Notes: generated by a model from the letters alone, not told the origin. A stretch of 64,000 nt of DNA from Kitasatospora sp. NBC_00240 (GCF_026342405.1 NZ_JAPEMU010000001.1:3162001-3226000); one strand, 5' to 3'; positions 51,650 through 63,455 are shown, numbered from the stretch's first letter. Numbers and translations are program-made.

Positions 51650-52624
51650 GTGCGTACCCCTTCCTCCCTCCTCGCCGAACGCTGGCAGCCCTCCGCCGTC
51701 GTCGTACGGCGGGCCGCGCTCGCCGCGCTGGTGATGAGCATCGTGATCGTGGTCACCGGCGGCGCCGTCCGGCTCAGCGCCTCCGGCCTCGGCTGCACCA
51801 CCTGGCCGCGCTGCACGGGCGAGAGCCTGACCCCGACGCCCGAGATGGGCCTGCACGGGATCATCGAGTTCACCAACCGGATGCTGACCTACGTGCTGTG
51901 CGCGGCGGTCGGCTGGGCGATCCTGGCGGCGCGCTGCGCCACCCCCTGGCGCCGCGGCCTCACCCGGCTCGGCTGGGCCCAGTTCTGGCTGGTGATGAGC
52001 AACGCCGTGATCGGCGGCATCACCGTGCTGACCGGCCTCAACCCGTACACGGTGGCCGTGCACCTGGTCTCCGCGATGGCGCTGGTCTGGGTCGCACTGC
52101 TGATGTGGGAGCGCTCGAAGGAGGGGGACGGCCCGCCCCGGGTCTCGGTCGCCCGGCCGATCGTCCAGCTCTCGTACGTCCTGGTGACGGTGATCGGACT
52201 GCTGGTCGCGGCCGGCACCCTGGTGACCGGCGCGGGCCACCACCCGGGGACACCGAAGGACAACCGGATGGTGCCGCGGATCCCGCTGGACTACGACCGG
52301 CTCGCCCAGGTCCACGCCGACCTGGCGTTCGTCTCGGTCGGCCTGGCCGTCGCGGTGCTCTTCGTGTTCGCCGCCGTGAAGGCGCCGCCGGCCGCCCGGG
52401 CCCGGGCGCGCGAGCTGCTCGTGGTGCTGCTGGCGCAGGGCGTGCTCGGGTTCGTCCAGTACTTCACCGACGTGCCGGAGGTGCTGGTCGGCGTGCACAT
52501 GCTGGGCGCCACGCTCACCTGGATCGCCGTGCTGCGCGTACCGCTCGCCCTGCGGGTGCGCACGGACGCGCCCGCCGCCGGCCCGGCGGCGGTGCCGGCC
52601 CCCGCGGCCGCCGCCACCGTCTGA
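51650..52624 (+). CDS. Heme A synthase (COX15/CtaA family)
   Basis: Converts heme O to heme A for cytochrome c oxidase in the membrane. The 324-aa protein has eight hydrophobic helices and the conserved histidines in GLHGIIEFTNRML, YTVAVHLVSAM, RLAQVHADLAF and LVGVHMLGATL. The extracytoplasmic cysteine pair (GCTTWPRC) is present. GTG 51650 lies six bases after TAGGAT with no Shine-Dalgarno, so a leaderless mRNA is likely. ctaB lies 1.2 kb away. Confidence 0.93.
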   Translation: MRTPSSLLAERWQPSAVVVRRAALAALVMSIVIVVTGGAVRLSASGLGCTTWPRCTGESLTPTPEMGLHGIIEFTNRMLTYVLCAAVGWAILAARCATPWRRGLTRLGWAQFWLVMSNAVIGGITVLTGLNPYTVAVHLVSAMALVWVALLMWERSKEGDGPPRVSVARPIVQLSYVLVTVIGLLVAAGTLVTGAGHHPGTPKDNRMVPRIPLDYDRLAQVHADLAFVSVGLAVAVLFVFAAVKAPPAARARARELLVVLLAQGVLGFVQYFTDVPEVLVGVHMLGATLTWIAVLRVPLALRVRTDAPAAGPAAVPAPAAAATV

Positions 52625-52654
52625 GACGGCGTAGGAGCCGCCGTCCGGAACGTC

Positions 52655-52710
52655 GTACGACGAAGGCCGGGCCGACCGCTGCTCAGCGGTCGGCCCGGCC
52701 TTCGTCGTAC
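52655..52710. terminator. Perfect 27-bp bidirectional terminator hairpin
   Basis: The arms at 52655-52681 and 52684-52710 are fully complementary. It lies between the convergent stops of COX15 (52624) and the 112-aa gene (52730), and is the longest perfect hairpin I found here. Confidence 0.88.
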
Positions 52711-52729
52711 AGGCGGGAGCGGGGCGCGG

Positions 52730-53068
52730 TCAGCCGCCGAGCTGGAGGCCCGCCATCCGCTTCCACTCGTAGGCGCCGGTCTTCACCCGCAGGCCCAGCT
52801 CGCCCTCGAAGGTGTCGTGCACCGTGAGGCCCGCGAGCTCGGCGGCCCGCAGGCCCACGGCGTAGGTCGGGGCGACCTGGTCGCCCCAGGTGCCGTCGGC
52901 GCCGACCACGACGATCCGGGTCGCGGTGCGGCCGACGTACTCGACGACGCCGTCGGCGCTGCCGCCGTGCTGGGCGGCGAAGCTGGTGAGGTGCTTGGCG
53001 ATGCGCTTGGCGCGGCGCTCGGCGCGGGCGTCGGTCGCGGCGGGGGTGGCGGTCTCTGCGCTGCTCAT
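52730..53068 (-). CDS. Small conserved-type hypothetical protein, 112 aa
   Basis: No family is recognised. A basic N-terminal helix (ARAERRAKRIAKHLTSFAAQHGG) precedes a beta-rich core (VVEYVGRTATRIVVVGADG, WGDQVAPTYAVG). It is short and cytoplasmic, with no membrane segment. It stands alone after the long terminator. Its coding pattern and clear start at ATG 53068 support it as a real gene. Confidence 0.75.
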   Translation of the reverse strand: MSSAETATPAATDARAERRAKRIAKHLTSFAAQHGGSADGVVEYVGRTATRIVVVGADGTWGDQVAPTYAVGLRAAELAGLTVHDTFEGELGLRVKTGAYEWKRMAGLQLGG

Positions 53069-53138
53069 GCCCGCATGCTACCGAGCGGTAGTGGAGCTGG
53101 CGACGGCAGCGCCGTGTGCGGCGGGCCACATCGGGGCG

Positions 53139-53696
53139 TCACCCCTGCGCCGCGAGGTCGAGGTACCAGTCGTTGCAGCGCATGAAGCTGCCCTTCGGGT
53201 ACTCGAACCCGCACTCGTCGAGCAGGGTGAACCCGGCCCGGCGGCAGATCGCGTTGGAGGCGGGGTTGCCGACCGAGGGGAAGGCGTGCAGGTCCCGGTG
53301 CCGCCCCTCGGCCCGCACGGCGGCGATCACGGCCCGCGCGGCGGCCACCGCGACGCCTCGGCCCTGGAAGCCGGGCAGGACGCTCCAGCCGGTCTCGTAG
53401 GTCTTCTCGCCGCGCCAGACGGTCTCCCAGTACCCGATGCTCCCGGCCGTCGGGCCGTCAGGGGCCGTCCCGAGCCGGACGGTGAACATCCGCCCGCGAC
53501 CGGTGCCCGGCAGCTCCACGTAGCGCCGGTGCCGGGCGAGCAGCTGCTCCTCGGTCTCCGGGCCGCCCAGGTGCTCGGTCATCCCCGGCGAGTTGATCAG
53601 GCGCAGCAGTCCGAGGTCCTCCTCCGCCCAGGGCTCCAGCCGGACCGCCCCGTCGGCCCCGGTCCACTCGCCGGCCCCCTGCTGTGTCTCCCGCAT
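53139..53696 (-). CDS. GNAT-family N-acetyltransferase
   Basis: The 185-aa product has the RimJ/RimL-like GNAT fold. Motif A is WSVLPGFQGRGVAVAAARAVI, the acetyl-CoA pyrophosphate loop. SVGNPASNAICRRAGFTLLDE is the usual C-terminal segment. The substrate (protein N-terminus or small amine) cannot be told. It is monocistronic. Confidence 0.9.
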   Translation of the reverse strand: MRETQQGAGEWTGADGAVRLEPWAEEDLGLLRLINSPGMTEHLGGPETEEQLLARHRRYVELPGTGRGRMFTVRLGTAPDGPTAGSIGYWETVWRGEKTYETGWSVLPGFQGRGVAVAAARAVIAAVRAEGRHRDLHAFPSVGNPASNAICRRAGFTLLDECGFEYPKGSFMRCNDWYLDLAAQG

Positions 53697-53860
53697 ACCG
53701 ACCTCCGCTCCCGCCGGCGCGTCCGGGCGCCGGGACGATCACCCAGGATGGCACGGGCCGGGGCCCCGGCCGCAGGACGGCCTCGGGAAGCGGTTCGCCC
53801 CGCCGTCCGGGCGGACGGCGGGGCGAGGAGTCGCGGCGGGCCGCCGGAGCGGGCGAGCGG

Positions 53861-54802
53861 CTAGCGGAGGAAGGGGTCGACCGCGATGACCACGAAGAGC
53901 AGCGTCAGGTAGGTGATCGACCAGTGGAACAGCCGCATCTCCTTGAGCTTGGCGCCCACCAGGCCGGCCTTGGCCCGGGCGTACAGGCCGTGCGCCTCCT
54001 TCAGCCAGGCGGCGCCGAGCACCACCGCGGCGACGGGGTAGAGCAGGCTGGTGTCGGCCAGCGGCCAGAGCGCCAGCGAGACGGCCACCATGACCCAGGA
54101 GTAGGCGACGATCTGCTTGGCCACCGCCAGGTTGCCCTTGATCACCGGCAGCATCGGCACGCCGGCCTTGGCGTAGTCGTCGCGGACCTTCATCGACAGC
54201 GGCCAGTAGTGCGGCGGCGTCCAGAAGAAGATGACCAGGAAGAGCACCAGCGCGGACCAGGAGACCGAGTTGTCGACGGCCGCCCAGCCGACGAAGACCG
54301 GCATGCAGCCGGCGATGCCGCCCCAGACGATGTTCTGGGCCGTCCGCCGCTTGAGACCGAGCGTGTAGACGAACACGTAGAACAGCAGTGCGGTCAGCGC
54401 GAGCGCGGAGGACAGCCAGTTGACCAGCAGTCCCAGCCAGAGGGTCGAGCCGATCGCCAGCGCGATGCCGAAGAGCAGCGCCTCCCGCGGCGAGACCATG
54501 CCGGTCACCAGCGGCCGGCGCTCGGTGCGCGTCATCACCGCGTCGATGTCCCGGTCGATGTACATGTTGAGGGCGTTCGCGCCGCCGGCCGACAGGTAGC
54601 CGCCGACCACGACCGCGAGCACCAGCAGCGGGTCCGGGACGCCGCGCTGCGCCAGGAACATCACCGGCACGGTGGTGATCAGCAGCAGCTCGATGATCCG
54701 GGGCTTGGTCAGGGCGACGAACGCGCCGACACGGGCCCCGAACGGACGGTGCGCAGGCGTCGCACCGGTGACCCCGGCGGGGCGGGATTCGACGGCGGTC
54801 AC
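53861..54802 (-). CDS. ctaB: Protoheme IX farnesyltransferase (heme O synthase)
   Basis: Attaches farnesyl to heme B. The 313-aa UbiA-family membrane protein has about nine helices. The prenyl-diphosphate Asp motifs are [18 protein letters not shown] and [15 protein letters not shown] 54802 is the likely start; GTG 54808 would add a TTA codon, which would make translation bldA-dependent. A GAAGAT-GA-ATCTTC dyad (54816-54829) sits just upstream. With COX15 it supplies heme A. Confidence 0.95.
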   Translation of the reverse strand: MTAVESRPAGVTGATPAHRPFGARVGAFVALTKPRIIELLLITTVPVMFLAQRGVPDPLLVLAVVVGGYLSAGGANALNMYIDRDIDAVMTRTERRPLVTGMVSPREALLFGIALAIGSTLWLGLLVNWLSSALALTALLFYVFVYTLGLKRRTAQNIVWGGIAGCMPVFVGWAAVDNSVSWSALVLFLVIFFWTPPHYWPLSMKVRDDYAKAGVPMLPVIKGNLAVAKQIVAYSWVMVAVSLALWPLADTSLLYPVAAVVLGAAWLKEAHGLYARAKAGLVGAKLKEMRLFHWSITYLTLLFVVIAVDPFLR

Positions 54803-55256
54803 TAACACCCCAACTGAAGATGAATCTTCGCAGGCGTCCACCGGACCAAGGGGCCGAATTCGTCCGCTCTGCGCGTACCACGCCACCTTAGACGCTCCAT
54901 ATGTCCCGACCGGCCTCGGGGTCCCCCGGCGGGGCGGATCGCACACCGCTGGGTGAACAGCCGCGGCTGACCTGGACGGACCCGCTCGCCCGTCCCGGCC
55001 CCGCTGAGAGGCAGACGGGCGGAAAAGGTACGAGGCTGGACAAAACCTCCACCCGTACGCCCGGGAACAGCGACCCGCGGTGCCGGGTTGTCCAAGCACG
55101 GAGGGTGAGCCCCGGCCCTAACGGTAGGCTCGCACAGAGAAGCGGGATCTACCCTCCGTGACCGGCACCACCCAAACGTCTGGTCCACAGCGACGTGGCC
55201 GACCCGGTCCCCTTCACGGGGTCACTCTTCAATACGGAAGGAGCCCTGAGACTAGG
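54803..55256. promoter_or_regulatory. 454-bp divergent region between ctaB and tkt
   Basis: It must hold both promoters. I see TAGGCT at 55125-55130 as a possible plus-strand -10 box and the dyad at 54816-54829 near ctaB. An in-frame GTG at 55158 could extend transketolase by 33 residues, but that stretch lacks family similarity. No small gene is evident. Confidence 0.45.
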
Positions 55257-57356
<2,100 letters not shown>

Positions 57357-57472
57357 CACCCGCCCCCGGGCGAGTACAGAACAGCCGGAGCCGCGTACCC
57401 GGCCGCACACCGGGTACGCGGCCCGTCCGACGAACTCAAAGACGCAGAAGACCAAAAAGAGGACTGAGCACC

Positions 57473-58612
57473 ATGACTGACGCATTGAAGCGCCTCAGCG
57501 ACGAAGGCGTGGCAATCTGGCTGGACGACCTCAGCCGCAAGCGGCTGAACACCGGCAACCTGGCCGAGCTGGTGCAGAACAAGCACGTCGTGGGCGTCAC
57601 CACGAACCCGACCATCTTCCAGAAGGCCATCGGCGGGGGCGACACCTCCTACGACGCCCAGCTGCGCGACCTCGCCGTCCGCAAGGTCACCACGGACGAG
57701 GCCGTCCGCATGATCACCACCTCGGACGTCCGCGACGCGGCCGACGTGCTGCGCCCGGTCTACGACGCCAGCAACGGCCGCGACGGCCGGGTCTCCATCG
57801 AGGTCGACCCGCGCCTCGCCCACGAGACCGCGGCGACCATCGCCGAGGCCAAGCAGCTGTGGTGGCTGGTCGACCGCCCCAACGTGCTGATCAAGATCCC
57901 CGCGACCAAGGCCGGCCTGCCCGCCATCACCGAGGTCATCGGCAAGGGCATCAGCGTCAACGTCACACTGATCTTCTCGCTGGAGCGCTACCGCGCCGTG
58001 GTGGACGCCTACCTGACCGGCCTGGAGCAGGCCAAGGCCAAGGGCCTGGACCTCTCCGCCATCGAGTCGGTCGCCTCGTTCTTCGTGTCCCGCGTCGACA
58101 CCGAGATCGACAAGCGCCTCGACAAGGTCGGCGGCGACGCCAAGGCGCTGCGCTCCAAGGCCGCGCTGGCCAACGCCCGCCTCGCCTACCAGGCGTACGA
58201 GGAGGTCTTCGGCTCCGTCGACGGCTCCACCGCGCCGGGCGCCCGCTGGAAGGCCCTGGAGGCCGCCGGCGCCAACCCGCAGCGCCCGCTCTGGGCCTCC
58301 ACCGGCGTGAAGGACCCGGCCCTGCCGGACACCCTGTACGTCACCGAGCTGGTCGCCCCCGGCACGGTCAACACCATGCCCGAGGCCACCCTGGAGGCCA
58401 CCGGCGACCACGGCGAGGTCACCGCCGGCACCATCACCGACAACTACGCCGACGCCAAGTCCGTGATGGACGCCATCGCCGCCGCCGGGGTCGAGTACGA
58501 CGACGTCGTGCAGGTGCTGGAGGACGAGGGCGTCGAGAAGTTCGAGCAGTCCTGGAACGAGCTGCTCGACACCGTCACCGCCTCGCTGGCCTCCTTCGCA
58601 GCCGAGAAGTGA
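57473..58612 (+). CDS. tal: Transaldolase
   Basis: Transfers dihydroxyacetone units between sugar phosphates. The 379-aa product is the long actinobacterial form. The Schiff-base lysine lies in [14 protein letters not shown] near residue 140. The N terminus has [14 protein letters not shown] and [15 protein letters not shown]. It follows tkt by 116 bases with an AAGAGGA site before ATG 57473. Confidence 0.97.
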   Translation: MTDALKRLSDEGVAIWLDDLSRKRLNTGNLAELVQNKHVVGVTTNPTIFQKAIGGGDTSYDAQLRDLAVRKVTTDEAVRMITTSDVRDAADVLRPVYDASNGRDGRVSIEVDPRLAHETAATIAEAKQLWWLVDRPNVLIKIPATKAGLPAITEVIGKGISVNVTLIFSLERYRAVVDAYLTGLEQAKAKGLDLSAIESVASFFVSRVDTEIDKRLDKVGGDAKALRSKAALANARLAYQAYEEVFGSVDGSTAPGARWKALEAAGANPQRPLWASTGVKDPALPDTLYVTELVAPGTVNTMPEATLEATGDHGEVTAGTITDNYADAKSVMDAIAAAGVEYDDVVQVLEDEGVEKFEQSWNELLDTVTASLASFAAEK

Positions 58613-58652
58613 TCCCCGCTCACATCGACGCACTGAAAGCGGAGCCAATCAA

Positions 58653-60230
58653 GTGAGCACTGATTACCCCGAGTTGACACAGGACGCCGAGGCGGGAGAC
58701 CCCCCACCGGCGCCCGTCAACCCGCTCCGTGACCCCACCGACCGGCGGCTCCCGCGCATCGCGGGGCCGTCCGGCCTGGTCATCTTCGGGGTCACCGGCG
58801 ACCTGTCCCGCAAGAAGCTCATGCCGGCCATCTACGACCTCGCCAACCGGGGGCTGCTGCCGCCGGGCTTCTCGCTGGTCGGGTTCGCCCGCCGCGAGTG
58901 GGAGGACGAGGACTTCGCCAAGGAGGTGCACGACGCGGTCAAGGAGCACGCGCGTACGCCGTTCCGCGAGGAGGTGTGGCAGCAGCTCGCCAAGGGCATG
59001 CGGTTCGTCCAGGGCGACTTCGACGACGACGACGCCTTCGACAAGCTGCGCGAGACCATCGAGGATCTCGACAAGGCGCAGGGGACGGGCGGCAACTTCG
59101 CGTTCTACCTCTCGGTGCCGCCGAAGTTCTTCCCGCTGGTCGTCCAGCAGCTGAAGAAGCACGGTCTGGCCGACCCGCCGCCGAACTCCTGGCGGCGCGC
59201 GGTGATCGAGAAGCCCTTCGGCCACGACCTGGAGAGCGCCCAGGAGCTGAACCGGATCGTCCACGAGGTCTTCCCCCGGGACGAGGTCTTCCGGATCGAC
59301 CACTACCTGGGCAAGGAGACCGTCCAGAACATCCTGGCGCTCCGCTTCGCCAACACCATGTTCGAGCCGATCTGGAACCGGTCGTACGTCGACCACGTGC
59401 AGATCACCATGGCCGAGGACATCGGGATCGGCGGCCGGGCCGGGTACTACGACGGCATCGGCTCGGCCCGCGACGTCATCCAGAACCACCTGCTCCAACT
59501 GATGGCGCTCACCGCCATCGAGGAGCCGGCCTCCTTCCACCCGAAGGCCCTGGTCGCCGAGAAGCTGAAGGTGCTCAGCGCCGTGAAGCTGCCCGAGGAC
59601 CTCGGCAAGCACACCGTCCGCGGACAGTACGCGGCCGGCTGGCAGGGCGGCGAGGAGGTCGTCGGGTACCTCGACGAGGACGGCATCAACCCCTCCTCGA
59701 AGACCGACACCTACGCGGCCATCAAGCTGGAGATCAACAACCGCCGCTGGGCGGGCGTCCCGTTCTACCTGCGCACGGGCAAGCGCCTGGGCCGCCGGGT
59801 GACCGAGATCGCGGTGGTCTTCCAGCGGGCGCCGTACCTGCCGTTCGACTCCTACGCCACCGAGGAGCTGGGGCAGAACGCCCTGGTCATCCGGGTGCAG
59901 CCGGACGAGGGCGTCACGGTGCGGTTCGGCTCCAAGGTGCCGGGCACCTCCTTCGAGGTGCGGGACGTGACGATGGACTTCGCCTACGGCGAGTCGTTCA
60001 CCGAGTCCAGCCCCGAGGCGTACGAGCGGCTCATCCTGGACGTGCTGCTGGGCGACGCCAACCTCTTCCCCCGGCACCAGGAGGTCGAGCTCTCCTGGGA
60101 GATCCTCGACCCGATCGAGAAGTACTGGGACACCCACGGCAAGCCGGCGCAGTACCCGGCGGGCGGCTGGGGCCCGGTTGAGGCGGACGAGATGCTCGCA
60201 CGAGACGGCAGGAGCTGGCGCCGGCCATGA
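58653..60230 (+). CDS. zwf: Glucose-6-phosphate dehydrogenase
   Basis: Oxidises glucose-6-phosphate with NADP. The 525-aa product has the NADP site FGVTGDLSRKKLMPAIYDL near residue 50, the active-site RIDHYLGKETVQN near 215, and IEKPFGHDLESAQELN. The first 40 residues are a variable acidic leader. It overlaps opcA by four bases. Confidence 0.98.
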   Translation: MSTDYPELTQDAEAGDPPPAPVNPLRDPTDRRLPRIAGPSGLVIFGVTGDLSRKKLMPAIYDLANRGLLPPGFSLVGFARREWEDEDFAKEVHDAVKEHARTPFREEVWQQLAKGMRFVQGDFDDDDAFDKLRETIEDLDKAQGTGGNFAFYLSVPPKFFPLVVQQLKKHGLADPPPNSWRRAVIEKPFGHDLESAQELNRIVHEVFPRDEVFRIDHYLGKETVQNILALRFANTMFEPIWNRSYVDHVQITMAEDIGIGGRAGYYDGIGSARDVIQNHLLQLMALTAIEEPASFHPKALVAEKLKVLSAVKLPEDLGKHTVRGQYAAGWQGGEEVVGYLDEDGINPSSKTDTYAAIKLEINNRRWAGVPFYLRTGKRLGRRVTEIAVVFQRAPYLPFDSYATEELGQNALVIRVQPDEGVTVRFGSKVPGTSFEVRDVTMDFAYGESFTESSPEAYERLILDVLLGDANLFPRHQEVELSWEILDPIEKYWDTHGKPAQYPAGGWGPVEADEMLARDGRSWRRP

Positions 60231-61366
60231 GGATCGACCTGACGGACACCACGTCCAGCAAGATCAACGCAGCCCTGATGGACGCCCGGCGGGCCGGCGG
60301 CGCCGGCGCGGCCGGCATGGTGCTCACCCTGGTGATCGTGACCGACGAGGGCAGCGCCTACGACGCCCTCAAGGCCGCCAACGACGCCTCCCGCGAGCAC
60401 CCCTCGCGCACCCTCGCGGTGATCAAGCGCGCCGGGCGTTCGCCCCGGGCCCGCGCCGAGACCCGCCTGGACGCCGAGATCCTGGTCGGCTCCGACGCCG
60501 GCTCCGGCGAGACGGTCGTCCTGCGGATGCACGGCGAGCTCGCCGCGCACGCGCAGTCGGTCGTCCTGCCGCTGCTGCTGCCGGACGCCCCGGTGGTGGT
60601 CTGGTGGCCGGAGAACTCCCCCGCGCACCCCGCGCAGGACCCGCTGGGCTCCATCGCCCAGCGCCGGATCACCGACGCGGTCACCGCCGAGTCGCCGGTG
60701 GGCCAGCTCGCCCAGCGGGCCCAGAGCTACACCCCCGGCGACACCGACCTCGCCTGGACCAGGATCACCGGCTGGCGCTCCATGCTGGCCGCCGCCCTGG
60801 ACCAGCGCCCGGCGAAGGTCACCTACGCCGTGGTCGAGGGCGAGTCGTACAACCCGAGCGTCGAGCTGCTCGGCCTCTGGCTGACGACCCGGCTGCACGT
60901 ACCGGTGGAGCGGGTCGTCACCGGCGGCCCCGGCATCACCTCGGTGACCCTGCGCACCAAGGACGGCGACATCACGCTCGACCGTCCCGACGGCCTGATG
61001 GGCACCCTGTCCATGCCGGGCGCGCCGGACCGCCAGGTGGCGCTCAAGCGGCGCGAGACCTCGGAGCTGATCGCCGAGGAGCTGCGCCGGCTCGACCCGG
61101 ACGACATCTACGCGACGTCGGTCCGGACGCCCGTCGAGCGGTTGCGCGAGCCGGTCAACGCCGAGACTGCGGCGGCCGACAAGGCTGCCAAGGCCGCCAA
61201 GACGGTCGAGGCGGCCACCGCCGCCCCGGCCCGGGTGACGGTCAAGGTGCCGGCCGAGGCGAAGGCTCCGGCAGAGGCCGCTGCCAAGGCTCCGGCCAGG
61301 AAGACGGCGAGCGGGGTGGCGAAGAAGGCTCCGGCCAAGCGCGCCCCCAAGCGGAGCGGCTCGTGA
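60227..61366 (+). CDS. opcA: OpcA, glucose-6-phosphate dehydrogenase assembly protein
   Basis: Needed for full activity of G6PDH in actinobacteria and cyanobacteria. The 379-aa product begins MRIDLTDTTSSKINAAL and carries VVVWWPENSPAHPAQDPLG and DLAWTRITGWRSMLAA. From about residue 312 it has a tail almost purely of Ala, Lys, Thr, Val and Pro (AAKAPARKTASGVAKKAP), resembling histone H1-like tails. Similar OpcA proteins I recall lack this tail or have a shorter one. It overlaps zwf and pgl by four bases. Confidence 0.95.
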   Translation: MRIDLTDTTSSKINAALMDARRAGGAGAAGMVLTLVIVTDEGSAYDALKAANDASREHPSRTLAVIKRAGRSPRARAETRLDAEILVGSDAGSGETVVLRMHGELAAHAQSVVLPLLLPDAPVVVWWPENSPAHPAQDPLGSIAQRRITDAVTAESPVGQLAQRAQSYTPGDTDLAWTRITGWRSMLAAALDQRPAKVTYAVVEGESYNPSVELLGLWLTTRLHVPVERVVTGGPGITSVTLRTKDGDITLDRPDGLMGTLSMPGAPDRQVALKRRETSELIAEELRRLDPDDIYATSVRTPVERLREPVNAETAAADKAAKAAKTVEAATAAPARVTVKVPAEAKAPAEAAAKAPARKTASGVAKKAPAKRAPKRSGS

Positions 61367-62151
61367 CCGCCGCCGTCCCGCAGCTGGTGGTCCACCGGGA
61401 CAAGGAGCTGATGGCCCAGGCCGCGGCGGCCCGGCTGATCACCCGCATCGTCGACGCGCAGTCCGCCCGCGGCACCGCTTCGGTGGTGCTGACGGGCGGG
61501 CGCAACGGCAACGCGCTGCTCGCCGCGATCGCCTCCTCCCCCGCGCGCGACGCGGTGGACTGGAAGTACCTGGACCTCTGGTGGGGCGACGAGCGCTTCC
61601 TCCCCGCCGGGGACGGGGAGCGCAACGCCGTCCAGGCCAGGGCCGAGCTGCTGGACCAGGTCCCGGTCGATCCGGCGCGGGTGCACGAGATGCCGGCCTC
61701 GGACGGTGTCGACGGCTCCGACGTGGAGGCGGCCGCCGACCGGTACGCCAAGGAGCTGGCCGCGGCCGCCGAGCCGGGCGACCGGCTGGGCGTACCGGCC
61801 TTCGACGTGCTCCTGCTCGGGGTCGGCCCGGACACCCATGTGGCGTCGCTCTTCCCCGAGCACCCGGGCGTCCGGGAGACCGAGCGGACGGTGATCGGCG
61901 TCCGGGGGGCTCCCAAGCCCCCGCCGACCAGGGTCTCGCTCACCCTCCCGACGATCCGGGCCGCCCGCGAGGTCTGGCTGCTCGCGGCCGGTGAGGACAA
62001 GGCCGACGCGGTCGCGCTGGCCCTCTCCGGCCCGGGCGAGCTGCAGGCGCCCGCCTCGGGCGCGTACGGCCGCGCCCGGACGCTCTGGCTGCTCGACCGG
62101 GCCGCCGCGTCGAACATCCCGGCGGAGCTGTACCCGCCGGCCTCGGCCTGA
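61363..62151 (+). CDS. pgl: 6-phosphogluconolactonase
   Basis: Hydrolyses 6-phosphogluconolactone, the G6PDH product. The 262-aa product has VVLTGGRNGNALLAAI, the active-site WWGDERFLPAGDGERNA near residue 80, LLGVGPDTHVASLFPEHPG and a C-terminal RARTLWLLDRAAA. GTG 61363 overlaps the opcA stop. Last gene of the operon, followed by a strong hairpin. Confidence 0.96.
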   Translation: MTAAVPQLVVHRDKELMAQAAAARLITRIVDAQSARGTASVVLTGGRNGNALLAAIASSPARDAVDWKYLDLWWGDERFLPAGDGERNAVQARAELLDQVPVDPARVHEMPASDGVDGSDVEAAADRYAKELAAAAEPGDRLGVPAFDVLLLGVGPDTHVASLFPEHPGVRETERTVIGVRGAPKPPPTRVSLTLPTIRAAREVWLLAAGEDKADAVALALSGPGELQAPASGAYGRARTLWLLDRAAASNIPAELYPPASA

Positions 62152-62185
62152 CAGCCGGACCGCAGTAACGCAGGACCGTACGGAC

Positions 62186-62219
62186 GGAGGGGGCGGGCGC
62201 CACGGCGCCCGCCCCCTCC
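62186..62219 (+). terminator. Perfect 16-bp hairpin ending the pentose phosphate operon
   Basis: The arms at 62186-62201 and 62204-62219 are fully complementary, 35 bases after the pgl stop. The 369-base gap 62152-62520 holds this hairpin and the one at 62469; the stretch between (62220-62468) shows no gene or operator I can support. Confidence 0.85.
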
Positions 62220-62468
62220 GGTCGTCCGCGCGGCCCGTCCGGCGGTGCGACCGGTCACCGGTGCGGCCCGGTCGGCGGTGCGGGCGACCACCGCAGGAGG
62301 GCGTCCGGAGCGCCAGGGCGGCCCGCTGCCGCCGCCGGACCAACCGCCGGCGCCCGGCCCGGCCGCGAGGGCCTTACGGCGCTCACACGGCGACCGCCGC
62401 ACCGCCGGGGCGGGCTGCGCCGATCAGCGGGGCGGGCACGGGTGGCGGCCCGGGAGGAAGCGGAAAAC

Positions 62469-62505
62469 GTGCGGGGGGCCGGGCCGGTGGCCCGACCCCC
62501 CGCAC
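62469..62505 (-). terminator. Hairpin after the RbpA-family gene
   Basis: GTGCGGGGGGCCGGGCC pairs with GGCCCGACCCCCCGCAC with one mismatch and a three-base loop. It lies 16 bases after the 62521 stop. Confidence 0.8.
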
Positions 62506-62520
62506 GCGGGTGACGTCAGC

Positions 62521-62856
62521 TCAGATCTCGCCGCGCAGCTTGGCCAGCGCCTCGGCGAGGATCGCCTCGCCGTCGGCGTCGGTCCGCCGCTCGCGGACGT
62601 ACGCGAGGTGGGTCTTGTACGGCTCGTTGCGCGACGGGGCCGGCGGGTTGTGCTCGTCCTGGCCGGCCGGGAAGCCGCAGCGCGGGCAGTCCCAGGTGTC
62701 CGGGATGACGGCCTCGGCGGCGAAGCTCGGGCGCGTCTCGTGCTTGTTGGCGCACCAGAAGGAGATCCGGTTGCGGGGCGCGGACTCGCCGCGCTCCGCC
62801 TCGCCCATCGGGCCGGCGCCGACTCTGCTGCCACGGATGGCGTTGCCACTTGCCAC
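62521..62856 (-). CDS. RbpA-family RNA polymerase-binding protein (RbpB-like paralogue)
   Basis: RbpA proteins bind the principal sigma factor and RNA polymerase and stabilise open complexes. The 111-aa product starts ASGNAIRGSRVGAGPMGE after GTG 62856, with AGGGAG upstream. The zinc-ribbon core is FWCANKHETRPSFAAEA followed by WDCPRCGFPAG. The basic linker and sigma-interaction domain follow (KTHLAYVRERRTDADGEAIL). Its place beside secG and tpiA corresponds to the second paralogue I recall as RbpB (SCO1943), not the main rbpA locus. Confidence 0.92.
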   Translation of the reverse strand: MASGNAIRGSRVGAGPMGEAERGESAPRNRISFWCANKHETRPSFAAEAVIPDTWDCPRCGFPAGQDEHNPPAPSRNEPYKTHLAYVRERRTDADGEAILAEALAKLRGEI

Positions 62857-63131
62857 GGTCTGACTCCCTGCGTGCTGATGCGATGCGATCTCAGCCGACA
62901 CCCTGGGACAGGGAGACCCTGGCCCCTCGCGGGGTGCGGGTCGCGGCCAGTATCCACTGCCGGCCGGCTGCGGCCTGCGGGCGGTGGCGAAGTTGTCCCA
63001 GTGTAAGCAGCCGATAAGGATCTGTCCGCACCGCCTCCGGGAATGCGCCCTCGGTGGGCACTCCCTCAGGATAGGCGGGCGGACGACGCGCCGTCAGATA
63101 TGCGGCAAAAAGGCTGTTCGCGCAGGAAACA

Positions 63132-63371
63132 TCAGCTCTTGTACTTGAGCACCAGGCCGAGAACCATGACACACGCGAACCAGCCGACCCCGATGATGAT
63201 CGTGATGCGGTCGAGGTTGCGCTCGGCCACGGCCGAGCCGCCGCCCGCGGACATCGCGCCGCCGCCGAACATGTCGGACAGGCCGCCGCCCTTGCCCTTG
63301 TGCAGCAGTACCAGCAGCACCATCAGCAGGCTGAAGATGATCAGGGCGATGGAGAACCCGAGAACCAACAC
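63132..63371 (-). CDS. secG: Preprotein translocase subunit SecG
   Basis: The 79-aa protein has two hydrophobic helices at about residues 2-22 and 54-74, joined by a Gly/Ser loop (HKGKGGGLSDMFGG), the SecG pattern. It stimulates the SecYEG channel. GTG 63371 is the start. It is 84 bases downstream of tpiA with a hairpin between, a conserved arrangement. Confidence 0.95.
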   Translation of the reverse strand: MLVLGFSIALIIFSLLMVLLVLLHKGKGGGLSDMFGGGAMSAGGGSAVAERNLDRITIIIGVGWFACVMVLGLVLKYKS

Positions 63372-63400
63372 AGCGGACCAACTCTCTCGTTCATCGGCAA

Positions 63401-63431
63401 GGGGCCGGGCCGCCCTGAGCGGCCCGGCCCC
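63401..63431 (-). terminator. Hairpin between tpiA and secG
   Basis: GGGGCCGGGCCGC pairs perfectly with 63419-63431 around CCTGA, 24 bases after the tpiA stop. Confidence 0.8.
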
Positions 63432-63455
63432 AAAGCCTACGTTGCTGCAGCGGCG

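Noticed and set aside
55158..55256. Extended start of transketolase at GTG 55158
   Set aside because: The added 33 residues have no transketolase similarity; GTG 55257 fits the family length.
62220..62468. Possible small gene between pgl and the RbpA-family gene
   Set aside because: Frames here are Arg/Pro/Ala-rich without Shine-Dalgarno and lie between two terminator hairpins.
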